From Otis tarda (lineage: Eukaryota; Chordata; Aves; Otidiformes; Otididae): 64,000 bases of DNA. Of the stretch, positions 10,301 through 22,793 are shown one piece after another. The translations under genes were made by a program, and so were the position numbers. The first letter of the stretch is position 1; the number at the start of each line of letters is the position of its first letter. Location: NCBI GenBank assembly GCA_026413225.1, contig CM048553.1, forward strand, positions 137,236,190 to 137,300,189, read 5' to 3'. The notes beneath the pieces were generated by a model. The model ran no database searches and was not told the DNA's origin. It saw only the letters and a list, made by a program, of their open reading frames with translations.

Positions 10301-13300
10301 CAAGCTCAGTCCTGAGCTCCTGCACCTGTTGCACAACCTATAAATCTAGCCTCGGTCTCATTGCCTGTAATTGTTTTGAAATGTTAGTTTAGTTCTTAAA
10401 GTCCTTTCAAATCTTTTAGACCACCACTGTTATTACTTATTCTTCTGCTTCCTATTTTCCCAACTGATTGAAAGTCCAAGAAAATAAAATGGACAAACAG
10501 CTGCTTTTCAAAGAACTGCATAAATTAACTATAAACAAACACACCAATCTGTTACATCTATGTAAATTGGTTTCTGTAATAGGAGACAGACATCATTAAC
10601 TCTCTTAGGCTATCATCATACCGAAGTCTAAATATTTGATTTTATTTTTTTTCTCTCTCAAAAAGCCAGCTATGCTGCCACAGAAGAAAATTATACTGGT
10701 CTGACAAGATTTGCTCTGAAGAAATCCAAGTCGACTGCTGCTACCCATCCCCTAGTTATTTTTCCAAAGCCTCTAATTGTTTCATTTTCTGTTTTGTTTT
10801 TTTCCCAGGGATTGAAGTTAAACTGACTACAGAAGAGTTACTGTATCATCTCTTGGATCCTTTTTTCCTCCCTTCACTAAAGACAGGTCCTGGTAAATAA
10901 TCTATTCTCCCCAAGGGCGTACACTTGTTACTGGTTCAAAAAGGTTTCCTTTCTTCAGGTCTTCATGCATCTTAAGACAAAGTTTGTCAGACTCAGGTGA
11001 GCTGAAATTTACCTAATTTAGTCTCAAATTTGTTCTTTCCATATTCCAGTCTGAGACCTTACCCCTTTGTGGTTGTCTCTAACTGTATTAGGTCACAGTT
11101 GACCTGTTTGGTGAAGACAGGCTCAAAAACACATATACCATTTGTCTTCTTGACATCCTTTATTAGGCACTTTTCCTGTCCTTTAGTTAGCATAAAAGCA
11201 TGGGCTTTGGCAGTCCTCCTACTTCTAATATACTGGTTGAAGGCGTTGAGGATTTCTTATCATCACTGATGTTTCCTCTCAACTACATTTCACTTACGCT
11301 TTGCCCTTCTGATATTTTTCCTATTTGCTCAGTTTCTCTTTTTATATCCATTCTTAGCTATCTGATCTACTTTCCACTTTCTTTATTCTCTTTTCCTGGG
11401 TTTGATATCAACGAAGAGTTCACAGTTTCACTAACCTGATCTCTTACTATATTTTTTTATCCTTCTGCATTGGGACAGTTTGTGCTTCTGCCTTTAATAG
11501 TGTTTTCTTGAAGAACTGCCAGATCTCTTTAACACCTTTGAAAATCCATTGACATTTCCAGAAATGCTATGCAATCCCAAAGATGAACAACATGCTCTTC
11601 AGTAGAGTTTTATGTTTCCTTCGTAAAGGTGACACTAGGCCTGGATAAAAGACTCAATCTACACAGATTCAGAACAGGCAAGGCAAATAACCTCCTGTTA
11701 GGTGTCCTCATTGAAACCTTCCTAAAAGGTGCTTACCTAAAGAGGCTGGTAGGACACCTTCACCAGTGAAGTTGTACTCTCACCAGATGTATCTTTAATT
11801 TTGGAGAAATAATTCAATGTCCTTCCAGGAAGAGAGAGAAAATTAAAGAGCAAGAAACAGTTATTTTTTAAAGATAGGATGAAGCTCAAAATCATTTACT
11901 TTTCCTTAGTCTTGGGCAGTGGTTGTATTGTTTTTTCTAAATTTAATCTACCTAATGATAATCTACCGGTAAGTTTATTAATTATTTTATGCAGAATTGT
12001 ATGAAATTTGGTTGATTTCTTTTCTATTTGACATTATTTCTTTTCTGTAAATGCTGTGCTCGGGGTATAACTATTTGCTTCTAGATGACAGTGGCTCTCA
12101 TGCTGATCATTATAATACTGTCACACTGGAAAAAAAAATGATACATTCTTAATTATGAAACTCTTGTTATATACGGTTACAACAAACATGTCAGATAACA
12201 GATTTTAATGAAACTTCTCTGCTTTACTATTTGATTTTGAGTATTCTACTTTAAGTGGTCACTTTAAATCTCCACATTACTGTACCCTTCTCCTTCAACA
12301 GCACTGGTTAAAGGGAGATAATGTTACAGCAGGCAACATAGTCTTCGATTTTAGTCTCTAAATCAATCAATATCTATGTGATAGCTGATTTATGACTCCT
12401 TTTGTTCTAGAACGTCATCATTCACATACAGTAATGAATTTCTCTTTACAGCACATTTCTAAATCACTATTGTGCTCACAGGAAACTCAAGGAATAGGAG
12501 GCCAAATGAACAGGATATGTCAGTCATGAGCAGAATTACGTCTTTGCTGTGTTCTTTCTCAGACACCAAAATGTTCCCCTATAGACTGTAAACATGTGGA
12601 ATACTTCTTGTGCAAGTGCATAGGAGCTATAGGGGATTACTCAAATGTAACTTCAAGTGTTCAAATACATAACATTTCCCCATGGAACCACTGAGGACTC
12701 AGATGTACCTCCTGGAAGTTTCATGTGCTGTACAGAGGGGTGAGGATCTTAATTCTACTGCCCGGGTTTGATATCTGAAGTTAGATTGTCTGAATTCTTG
12801 GTTTGCAGGCAAGTTTGCAACCTACAGAGCTTTCCTCATTTGGAAAGCATTTTCCAGGTTGCTGGATGTTAAGGATGCTTCACAGAAAAGTATTTTTGAA
12901 ACCAGTTAGCCCTTTCTAGTCAGTCATTTCAGTTATCCTAAAAAGCATTACAGGGAACATCACAACAGCAAGACTATGAGAACACGACAAAAAAGTGATG
13001 TAGTAAACTGAGTTGAGTAGCAGAGTATGAATAAGAGTTGAGAGGAGTGAACACAGGAGGTCTTTGCAGGCAATGGAAAAAAAAATTGGAACTTAACAGA
13101 GGAAGTGGGAGAAGTGAAGGTGAAGAGGTAATCAAAGGTAAGAAGAATTTTTAAGCAGTAGTGTATTGTGGTTATACTGACAGATGAAAGAGAACTGCAC
13201 TGAATTGATAGAACAAGACCTTTAGAAATTAGTGATGATCTGGAATGTATAATGGTAAAATTTGTTGGCAACAAACTATGTCTTTATTTTGTAACACCGG

Positions 13301-14313
13301 GCTTAGGAAACATCCAGCTTTTCAGCTTGTAAGCAGACAGCAAACCTCTACCCTGTTTGTGTTTCTAACTTGCTTACATATTGATTATCTTTGGACTCTG
13401 AAACTTGGGTAAATGTTTTAGAGAAGGACTGCAAGCGGTTCACCAGTGACATCAATACCTGGTTCACAAGGCAGCCTGACAGCAAAGCTTCCTCATACGT
13501 AATTGTACCATTTAATTCTGCAGAGTATCCTGGAATAGTTTGTGTGAAAGATGTTTCATGTAAATAATTATACAGCTGACTTAACAGAGTCACTCCAGTA
13601 GTGGAGCAGGTCTGTTTTCGGAGGCAGACAACTCCCTGTAGACAGCATGTCTCCCAGGCCTGACGGTGTCTGTGTTCTGAAGGAATGTTTCAGTGATCTT
13701 AGGGGATTTTTATCTGACAGGTAGCCCACAAATGCTGCTGTAGTTCAGCTGTGCAAAGTGAACTGTATAATATCTAGCTCGAAAATAAAATCTGAGCACC
13801 TGGGGCAGTCAATAGCAGGTTAGATTCCCCAATGCAAATCTATCAACAAACCAAGACCAGGACTCATTGCTCCCTTAATTCCAAACAGTCTGTGTTAGTG
13901 ACATAAACCAAACCATAAATTCTAGAAACATAACTTTAAAATCATGGCTGTGTAAGTGAGAGGTAACTGTGACTCTTCTGGTTGTTTATAATAGATTTTA
14001 CTTTCTTTGGAGTCATTTTTGTCTTCCAATACATTCACATACCTCTTCAGACTTTCTTTCTCCCACATTTCCCCCTTGATATGCAAAGCTCTGATTTGAT
14101 TAAACCTCACAGAAAGTCAGATTTCAGTTGTGCCATCTGAAGGCACTTGGTCCCCTAAAGAAAAAAAGAAGCAGCCAGATTACAGTAGACTTCGAAGTCA
14201 GGAAGTTTGAGTGCCACTTCTCTCCCTGGATTGCTGCAATGCTGCAAAGAATTAGAAACAATAATAAGACATTTCCCAGGTGTGCTACAGAGGTTAAGTA
14301 GGTGGGTTTTTAA
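7342..14313. other. Long unique AT-rich non-coding tract
   Basis: About 7 kb without a recognised gene or repeat family. Open frames up to 129 codons (10203-9814, minus) are lysine- or serine-rich, have no known motif and fit chance. Small structures inside it (palindrome 8014-8033, T-run near 9950-9962) are listed separately or are simple low-complexity sequence. Confidence 0.5.
8014..8033. repeat. Perfect 20-bp palindrome with flanking direct repeats
   Basis: The half-site TGTACACAAC is followed directly by its exact reverse complement, with no spacer. The related decamer AGTACACAAC stands at 8004-8013 and again at 8037-8046, so four GTACACAAC units (three direct, one inverted) occupy 43 bp. 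It could extrude as a cruciform or bind a dimeric factor. No family explains it. Confidence 0.9.
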
Positions 14314-14712
14314 GATCATAGCATAGAATGGTTTGGGTCAGAAGGGAACTTTTAAAAATCATCTAGCACAATCCACCTGGCGTGGGCAGGGACATCATCC
14401 ACTAGATCAGGTTGCTCAAAGTCCCATCCAGCCTGATCTTGAACACTTCCAGGGATGAGGCATGAGCAACTTCTTTGGGCAACCTGCTCCAGTGCCTCAC
14501 CACCCTCACAGTAAAGAATGTCTTCCTTATCTCCAATCTAAACCTGCCTTCTTTCAGTTTAAAACTGTTGCCCCTTGTCCTGTCACTATAGGACATGGTA
14601 AAAAAGTCTCTCTGCACCTTTCTTATAAGCCCCCTTTACATATTGAAAAGTTGCAATAAGGTCTCCCCAGTCTTTTCTTCTCCAGGCTAAACAACTCCGT
14701 CTCTCTTCTGAA
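14314..14712 (-). mobile_element. CR1 3' fragment, 5'-truncated
   Basis: Reading the minus strand, it holds the end of ORF2 and the 3' UTR. Read in that direction a frame of 71 codons (14617-14402) shows the CR1 C-terminal pattern [36 protein letters not shown] and the closing LDGTLSNLI. On the plus strand the 3' end appears as 'catagcatagaatggtttggg' at the left. Divergence is moderate, so it is older than copies A-C. The 5' truncation is typical of incomplete reverse transcription. Confidence 0.9.
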
Positions 14713-16884
14713 GTAAAGATACTTTAGAGTATTTCTTTGTAAGCACAGTAAAGGTACAGCATTTGGCATCAGGCCAGTAGTGCCAGAACAGGTCCACTCT
14801 TTGCTTTCAAGTGGCCTCCTCCTTCATATTGGGTTGTCAGCCGCAACCATTACTCCATACTGTGGTGTGCGACACGGGTAACACTGTCCTAACTTAACTT
14901 CCACCTGCAAAGCTGGAAGTGGCTTTTCAGGTGACATGGAGCACATCAACTGATCCACGTGCCCCAGTGCCCTCACCAGCAGTGTGGAGGGGAGAAGAGA
15001 GGGAATGACATCCTTCTCTTTTGTAGAATCAACAGGATAGATCAATGGATGACCAATGAAGTGGCATGTAACAACCACCGTTCTGTACAAGCAGGACTCA
15101 GGACTTTAGACTGAATCTTTGACTGCCCAAACATTCTTTTACACTTTCAAGGAGAGAGATCCTGCCAGTCCAGAAACTAAACAAGCAGTAAGAGAAGTGA
15201 CAGGGTAGTTTGAAGTGGGAAACAATGAGTTTGTGCAGCATTAAAAATCCTATGGACTTAGGCAGTGGCAGAAGGAGGGAGGAAATAGAATTAGGGAGCA
15301 GGGCTGTAGCACTGAAAACTGTATACATTGAAGTGACAACATGGAAGTGCAGTCTCAGGCAGTCTGATACATGCACTAGGATCAGAAGGGCAAATCTATT
15401 TTAACCCCTCAGGATAGCCTTGTGATGCAGTGTGCACCACGAGCTGATAGTTTAGGAGGACACCAGTGCAGACATCATGACTGTTTGTACCCCTCTACTA
15501 GGAAGCAGTGCACGCGGAGAAGCAGGCCCAGGTCAAGACACAGATAATGACACTCAGCAGGGGTGACAGATGTCCCTCATGCTCCATGCTGCCTCAGGGC
15601 TCCATTTCAGCTTGTTGGCTGCTCTGGGATCTTGATGTGCCTTACACACCTCATCAGGGGACCACAGAGACTCATGACAGACCACAAAGGAGAGATGTTG
15701 AGCCCGTATGAATTAGTCATAGCAAGAGGGGAGGAAGGAGTTAGGGCACTGAGTGGCAAGACAGAACAGGATGTCAATTTGTGAGTCTTGCACTCCATGC
15801 ATAAGCCTTGACGCCTCTGCACCAGAAGTGTGCTGCTGCAGGAGGACCTGCGGTTGCACTTGTACACAGAGCTCCCTGCAGAGGCGACTTGAGCACATCA
15901 GGCTCAAAACAGGTCCCACAAATTACAGCAGAATGAGGAGTTATATGCAGTCTTGAGGAGCAACATACCAGGTTCTTCTCTTTTCTGGACCAGGAAAGTG
16001 AGTTTCATGCTTCAAGTGTGAGGTCTGGCAACCCCCTGCTAGTACAATGCCACAGCTGCTGTCCTAGTCCCAGACAAAGCAAGAAACTTTGCCCTTGTAG
16101 CCTCTTGGGCAGTCAGGTAATCCCCAGGCACCATTTCTTTTTGTGTAATTTTGGAACAGAAAATTCTTTGAACTCAACCTGCAAAATGAAAAGTACAGTT
16201 CCTGCCCTGCTAATGCAAGATTTTACATTTTGTGCCCTGGATTGATAAAAAACTTTATGTTCTAAAGTAGAATGAAAGTAATAAATAAATCCACATATAA
16301 AATGTACATTCTGTTCAAAATAACAATCAGAAAACAACATATTGTGTCAATGAAAATACTGTGTTTCACTAGAAATTAGATGTTCTGTTCTGATTTTGAC
16401 TAACTTGAATCATATGAAATGAAAAGTTGATAAGGAAAAGTAATCTGAAAATAGATAATAAGAGCACTGAGTGTTAGACTGAATCAAAACATTTTCTCCT
16501 CAGTTTTCATCTTAAGAAAACTTTTGCTAAGTACATTTCAGTGTTTGGAGTGATAGACTGATAATGAAAATGCTGCAAAGTCAACAAGACTAATATTTTC
16601 TCCATTGGGCGACTAACAGCCATTTTACAACATGCAGTGGAGTGCAGACAAGCCAATAAATCTTATTCCAGAGCAAGAAGTCACATTACTCCATTGCTTG
16701 CCTTGGGAATTTCTAACTTGGTCCCCATTGCACCTTATAACGTACCCAAAATCTCACAGCATGAACTCTGTGCTCAGTCTTCCAAGCTGCATTTGCCCCA
16801 TATAGTGGAGATAAGCACTTGGCTACATGCCTAGCACACTTGGATACCACAGGTAAGAGAGATTGAGATTAAGATTAAGCAGGC
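14713..16884. other. Unique non-coding DNA, slightly GC-richer at 15490-15960
   Basis: No gene recognised. Between about 15490 and 15960 the base composition is less AT-rich and several overlapping short frames (60-86 codons) occur on both strands. None has a recognisable domain or is favoured over the others. It could be an untranslated exon or an unknown old repeat; the sequence alone does not decide. Confidence 0.45.
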
Positions 16885-17039
16885 TGAGCAATTTGGTGAG
16901 GCTGACTTTAAACTAAAGGACACAGGGGGCAGGGTCCAAAGTGGTAATGCTCATGTCATTGCAATCAACTAGGGAATGAGCCAAGAAAACCAGAGCAGCA
17001 ACAAACATTAATTAGCTGCCTCCCAAGATAAGAACCAGA

Positions 17040-18960
17040 AGATCAACCACGCCAAGTGTTTTTATACCAATGTACACAGCCTGGAGAACAAGCAGGAGGA
17101 ACTGGAGCTCCATGCCCAGTCAGAAAGTTAATATATCATAGGAATAACTGAAACATGGTGGGACAATTCACATGACTGCAGGATCTCAATGGATGGCTAT
17201 AGGCTGTTGTGTAAAGACAGGCAGGGAAGAAGAGGAGGAAGAGTCATGCTCTATGTTAAGGAGAACATTTAATATATAGAAGTCAGCTATGGTGATTGTG
17301 GAAGCCCTATTAAATGCTTCTAGATCAAGATCAGAGAAGCTGTCTCCAAGGGGGGATCTTACAGTAGGCATCTGCTACCGACCTCCAAACCAACATGATA
17401 AAGCCAGCAAAGTAATATTTGGGTCACTTAAGCAAGCTTTGTGTCAACAGAACTTGGTTCTTATGGGTGACTTCAACAACCCAGATGTTTGTTGAAAGAA
17501 CAATACAGAAGCTCACGTCATCCATCAATTTCCTGGAATGCATAGAGGACTGCTTCCTCATACAAATGTTAGATGTACCAATCAGGAATGAGGCTGGACT
17601 TGCTACTCAGAAACCAAGAAAAGCTGCTTTGTAATATCTTGGTTAGTATTAGCCTTGGCTGCAGCAATCACAATATTTTGGAGTATGGGATCCTACTGAG
17701 CACACTGAAGGTTAGGACTAAGATAAAGATTGCAGATTTTAGAACAGCAAACTTCAGCTCACTCAGAGCTCAGTTGGGAGGGATTTCATGGGAAGCTTCC
17801 ACGGAGGATAAAGGAGGTAGTGAGTGATGGGAATTTTTCAAGAATTGCCTCCTGGAAGCACAAAATCAGTACATTCTCTTCAAAGGGAAGGGAAGTAGGT
17901 GGAGCAAGAGACCCCTTTGGCTTAACTACAAGTTTCTGAGTCTGCTCAAAACCAAAAGAGAAGCGTAAAAGAGATGGAAAAGCAGCCGAATGCCCATTGA
18001 GAACCACAAGGGCATTGCCAATGCATGCAGAGGTGCAGTTAGAAAAGCAAAAGCTCAGCTCGAGTTGAAATTGGCCAGAGATGCCAAAAACTAGAAGAAA
18101 GGGTTCTTCAGGTATGTAAACAACAAGCAGAAACAGGAGAAAAATATTGACCCACTGTTAAACAGGCAAGGTGAATTAGTCACCAACAATGCTGAAAAGG
18201 TAGAGGTTCCCAACACTTTCTTCACCTCTGTCTCTACCAGCATTATTGGGCCCCAGCCCTTGGGAACAAAAATCCAGGTTGATGCAAACACAGACTCACT
18301 ACCAGTGAAGGAAGAGTGGGTATGTGAACTATTAGGAGGTCGACCCCTACAAACTGATGGGCAATCAATATCCATCAAAGGGTGTTAAGAGAGCTGGCTG
18401 ATGTCATTTTGAAGCTGCTTTCCATAATCTTTGAGAAGTTGTGGAGATAGAATGATGTCCCAGAAGACTGGAAGAAGATTAATGTCACCTTCATCTACAA
18501 GAAGGGCTTAAAAGAGAATCCAGGAAATTATAGGCACATCAGTGTTGCTTCAGTCCCTGGGAAAGTTATGGAATGAATCCTCCTGCAGCCTATCACAAGT
18601 CAAATGAAGCACATTACTGGGAAAAATCAGCACAGATTCAACGAAGGGCAAACTGTGCTTGACAAACCTGATCACCTTCTACAATAAAGTAACCTGCTCG
18701 ATTGATGTGGGGCGAGTGGTGGACATTGTTTACCTGTATTTCTCTGAGGCTTTTGATACAGTTTCCCACAGCCTCCTCCTAGAGAAACTGATGTGTAACG
18801 GTCTAGATCAGTAGTCTGTGCTGTGGGTGGGCAGCTGGCTGACAGCCCGCACTCAGAGGGTGGTGGGAAATAGCTCCTTTTCAAAATGGCAACCTGTCAC
18901 AGGTGGGGTCTCCCAGGGATCAATATTTTGCCCAACACTGTTTAATATCTTCACGAGTGT
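17040..18960 (+). pseudogene. CR1 ORF2 remnant (endonuclease/reverse transcriptase), heavily mutated
   Basis: Homology to CR1 ORF2 passes through at least three reading frames (pieces at 17289-17495, 17419-17634, 17573-17827, 17730-17939) with several stops. Motif A of the reverse transcriptase reads YLYF instead of YLDF at about 18732, so a catalytic aspartate is gone. The motif C segment lies beyond the nested insertion, at about 19496-19515. There is no chance of function; it is useful only as a molecular fossil and a relative dating marker for the insertion inside it. Confidence 0.88.
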
Positions 18961-18974
18961 TCTGGGTGGTGGGG

Positions 18975-19480
18975 TCATAGAATCATAGAATGGTTAGGGT
19001 TAAAAGGGACCTTCAAAGGTCATCTAGTCCAACTCCCCTGCAAGAAGCAGGGACATCCCTGACTAGATCAGGTTGCTCAGAGCCTCATCCAACCTGGCCT
19101 TGAACGTTTCCAGGGATGGGGCATCCACCACCTCTTTGGGCAACCTGTTCCAGTGCTCTACAGCCCTCATTGTAAAAAAAATTTCTTCCTAATATCTAAT
19201 CTAAATCTACCTCCCTCTATTTTGAAACTGTTACCCCTCATCCTGTCACAACAGGCCCTACTGAAGAGTCTCTCCTCAGCTTTCCTGTAGGCTCCCTTGA
19301 GGTATTGGAAGACCGCTATAAGGTCTGCCCAGAGCCTCCTCTTCTCCAGGCTGAACAGCCCCAACTCTCTCAGCCTGTCCTCATAGGAGAGGTGCTCCAG
19401 CCCTCTTATCATCTTCATGGCCCTCCTCTGGACCCTCTCCAACTGGTCCATGTCCTTCTTATGTTGGGGACTCCAGAACT
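18975..19480 (-). mobile_element. CR1 3' fragment nested inside the older CR1
   Basis: On the plus strand it begins with the reversed tail 'tcatagaatcatagaatgg' and ends near 'ttggggactccagaact'. The minus-strand frame 19451-19167 encodes the familiar [31 protein letters not shown] region. It then runs through SLEKRRL and [12 protein letters not shown]. It is much less decayed than its host, so it arrived later. Both breakpoints can be placed to within a few bases because the host CR1 resumes immediately. No obvious target-site duplication is seen, as is usual for CR1. Confidence 0.93.
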
Positions 19481-19599
19481 AGTGTACTCTAATGAAGTTT
19501 GCTGATGATATCGAACTGAGCAGGGAAGTGGACACTTTGGCATATTGCTTTCTAACCTAAGGCAACAGTGTTGCCTTGTAAACGTGAAAAAAAAAAATG

Positions 19600-19621
19600 T
19601 CTATATACACACACACACACA
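19600..19621. repeat. Short (AC)n microsatellite
   Basis: 'tatatacacacacacacacac' type dinucleotide run, about 18-20 bp, following an A-run at about 19587-19597. Confidence 0.8.
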
Positions 19622-19629
19622 GAAAACCA

Positions 19630-19651
19630 TTTCACCATATATATGGTGAAA
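19630..19651. repeat. Perfect 22-bp palindrome
   Basis: The arm TTTCACCATAT is followed directly by its exact reverse complement, giving a spacerless 22-bp palindrome with an ATATAT centre. It sits just right of the (AC)n run, between two segments of decayed CR1. It is not part of the CR1 pattern seen in the other copies. Confidence 0.9.
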
Positions 19652-19867
19652 ACAACAGTAGCATTTGGCTTTGTGACAACTTGTCTGATGCTCTATACAA
19701 AATTATAGCAGTGTGCCTATCAGCAGTGTCTTCTCTGAAGTGTAGGGTCACTGTGCCTTTAGGAATAAAGGAAAATCCTCTGATACTTGTTGAAGGTTTG
19801 CACATTCATTCAGGTGTGATGTAGTAAGTACAGCTCATTTCATTACGGGCATGTGGTCTTTCAGAGG

Positions 19868-20041
19868 TAACTAAATGGAACTGGTTGCTCAGAGGGATGG
19901 TGGATGCCCCATCTCTGGAAACATTCAGTGCCAGGCTGGATGGGTCTCTGAGCAACCTGGTCTGGTTGAAGATGTCCCTGCTCACTGCAGGGTGGTGGTT
20001 GGACTTGATGACCTTTAAAGGTTCCTTCCAACTCAAACTCT
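19868..20041 (+). mobile_element. CR1 3' end fragment
   Basis: Contains 'tggaactggttgctcagagg' (the HWNRLP region), 'gtggatgccccatctctgga', 'ctctgagcaacctggtctgg', and the terminal 'ggttggacttgatgacctt' and 'ttccttccaactcaaac' blocks. It has the same orientation and similar decay as the old element ending near 19550, and is probably its 3' end, separated by loss of the intervening ORF2 region and gain of the sequence at 19550-19867. No tail 8-mers remain. Confidence 0.85.
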
Positions 20042-20746
20042 TCTCCACAGAACAAATCTTTTCGAAGGAGGTAGACAGTTCAAAGCTCCTGTTTGAGAGG
20101 TTTGGTATGGAAGATTATGCAGTAGTCAAGAGCTACAAGTAAGCCCCAGTATCCTCTGGAGAGCAAGTCTGCTTTCAATGAAGCAATCCTTCAGAGCTGA
20201 TTCAATAGAGCCCAGATCAACTGTGTATCTCTCTGTTCACACCTCCAAAATTTACCCTGTGGCTGCCTCCAGCCAATTTATTAGCAGTGCATCTCTACCT
20301 AAGCAGACATTGCTATCTGTTGAAGCTTCTCTCTTCAACACTTTCATGATGTTTTTCATATTAATCCACAATGGAAATAAATTTAAATATTAAAGAAACA
20401 ACATAGGGAGTAAACAATTTTATTTGATTTATCCTTGACAGAAAATCTATCATGCCCTAAAGCTGAACACTCCATTTTTCTTCTCCCAATACAAACATTT
20501 CCCCACCTTTTCATCAGTCACTGCACTGCTCTGGGCCTTGTTAAAATAGGAGATCTAAGGGGCATTGCTGCTGTCCTTGCACACACTTAGATAGCTCCTG
20601 TGATGCTCTAGGTTTGCCTGCACAAAACTCATACCAAAAAAATACACTGAAAGCACATGATTAGCTTTGCACAGGAAATGCTAGGATTAAAATTTACCCC
20701 ATTGTGTTCATGCTTATGTAAGAGAATGTAAATATGAACACATTCT

Positions 20747-20789
20747 TCTCTCTTACCCCCTCCTCTTCTCTTCTCTCCTCTCTTCCAGG
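20747..20789 (+). other. Polypyrimidine tract followed by CAG, splice-acceptor-like
   Basis: A C/T tract of about 40 bases broken by a single A ends in 'ctcttccag' followed by 'gaatag'. This is the layout of a strong vertebrate 3' splice site. The downstream sequence is open in one frame for about 19 codons only. No partner donor or exon could be recognised, so it may equally be a simple CT-rich repeat. Confidence 0.3.
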
Positions 20790-22704
20790 AATAGATGGAT
20801 TTCCAAAAAAAGCCTCAAGAGATGAGAGTCCAGTTATCCTTATATGATGGATGAAGGAGTTCACCTAGCCCAGTTATCCTATCCCAATAACAACAAAGAC
20901 CTGCGGCACAGAGATCAAACAGAAAATTATCAACTGACTTGAGGTACCCAATTTAATATATCTCAAAATTCCTATTACAAGTAAGAAAACCAGCATTTTT
21001 ATACAGCATAGGTCCCTGTATCCGTCTCTGTTTGTAGATTCAGCTAAACAGTAGTGCTGGCTGAAACATTTCCAAAACAGCTACCGCTCTGCCAAATTTT
21101 ACATCCTGGTTCCATGGCAGAGAAGAGCAAGAACTTTGTAACAAAAAGTGGGGTTTTTTTTTCCACCGGCACTAAAACTCTTTTTTTTTTTTTTTTTAAC
21201 AGTCTAAATCACTAAAATAGCTGAAATATTTTGGCTGAAATTTAAAAGAAAAAATAATCAGCCTGAGCAGTCACCCAACACAGGAAACTTCAACCCAGAT
21301 GAAAGTTTGCCTAAATTATAAGCATCGGAATGCAGTCTTACAGAGATGTACCAAGCAATGCTGACAATAGGTGGGGCTAGAAGCCTTCCCAGTAATGTGA
21401 AGGTGCTTACTTTTGGACATAGTTATGGAACCACAAAAGAGATCCATACTGCAGCACAGGTATTAGCTCTTCCTTCACAATAATTTGTCTTGCTGTGGAG
21501 AAAAGCAGTGCCGTTACCCTATCGCAAATTGTGTTACCCAGCGAATAACAACAGGCAGCTAGCCAGTCAGTCAGTTAGGCAGCCAGAAGCGTTTCATTCA
21601 GCAAGAGCTCTTCTCACTGTGAAGCAAAACTATGAAAAAAATGGCAGTGCACTGAAAAGCTCTGCTTTGCCTTGGGGCTCCATGAGGAGCAGGTGAAGAA
21701 AGCCACGCTTCCATTTAACCATGGCATCTTCTATTCAGCCAGCAAGAAAAGCTGTCCCAGGCAAAAAGAAATGATGCCTCAGCAAATACAGTAATGCCTC
21801 AGCATCTGCAAAATGCTACTTCTGACTGCAAAGTTCCTTCTAGAGTGATCTCAAATGAGGCAAGAGTGTTTCTTCTGAAATAGTATAGAAGATCAAAAGG
21901 TAAGTTTCTAACTTTGCAAACACATGGCTGTTGGTTTTCTCTTCTTGCATTTTACCTTCTTTCTTCTTACAAAGAAACAGTTCTTTGAGGATTATACAGG
22001 TTACTCCCTCTACCCTCCCCCAGCTGGATATCTGATAAAATTAGAGTCATAGGTACAGAACTATTTCCTTTCTCTGCAAGGCTTTGTTGCAGATCCTGAT
22101 CAGTTCTCAGCTCAGGGAAACCTCCTGGTTGCTTCAGTCTTTGAACATGTATAAAAGTGCATACAAAGAGGAGAAGACCGTATTACTTCATTTTATATGA
22201 GTTCAGTCTCAAACAATTCAATAGATACCAATTATAGAAACAGATGAGGCTGTTCCTTGTATTCCAGTTCAGCATTCCACCTGTTGCACTATTATACAGG
22301 AACTGGACACAGTCATAATTAATTTTATTCCCATTTCCCTCTTGTTCCATATCCCTGTGGATAATCGCCAAGTTCCCTTAGATCCACTAAAGAACAAAGA
22401 GCTTTCTAGATCAGGTGCTGCAGTATTTAATATCCAAAGAGGAACACCTACCTTAGAAATTTTGCCACAGAATGTGGTATAGCAGGAGACAGTTAGCTCA
22501 GAATAAGAGCTCTAACACCCAGTACCCTGATCTAGAAAAACGCTAGCTCAAAACGACTGTATAAAGCTAGGATGATGTTAGGGACAATGGTGATGTCCTG
22601 CAGTTCAAGGAAGAAGCCCTTCTGTCCATTTAATATTCACAGCTGTGGAACCCTTCAAGAAGGAGTCAGTCCATTCTTTTCAAGAGCCAAGCTGAACTCA
22701 GTCT

Positions 22705-22793
22705 ACTTTTAATATATTAAATATAGATATCTATAATATATTAATAATATGTATATGATATATAAGCATATATAAATAATATTTATTTATGCA
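22705..22793. repeat. AT-rich low-complexity patch
   Basis: Nearly pure A/T sequence rich in 'atatat', 'aataat' and 'ttattt', without a fixed unit. It could be an unstable or easily melted region. Confidence 0.8.

Larger units (their letters stand above)
16885..19550 (+). mobile_element. Old decayed CR1, interrupted by a nested CR1
   Basis: Begins near the end of ORF1 ('gaggctgactttaaactaaa' resembles the LTLN-stop end of CR1 ORF1). It runs through a broken endonuclease region (ITETWWDNSHD-like at about 17140-17175, VGICYRPPNQ at about 17365, [13 protein letters not shown] at about 17450-17494, where the Trp codon is now a stop). The reverse transcriptase region follows ([39 protein letters not shown]). 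It is cut at 18974/18975 by a minus-strand CR1 and resumes at 19481 with 'agtgtactct...gaagtttgctgatgat', the motif C region. Many frameshifts and stops; clearly ancient. Confidence 0.9.

Noticed and set aside
13348..13593. 81-codon minus-strand frame considered as a coding exon
   Set aside because: Reads like a plausible peptide but has no recognised family and no clear splice sites at its edges.
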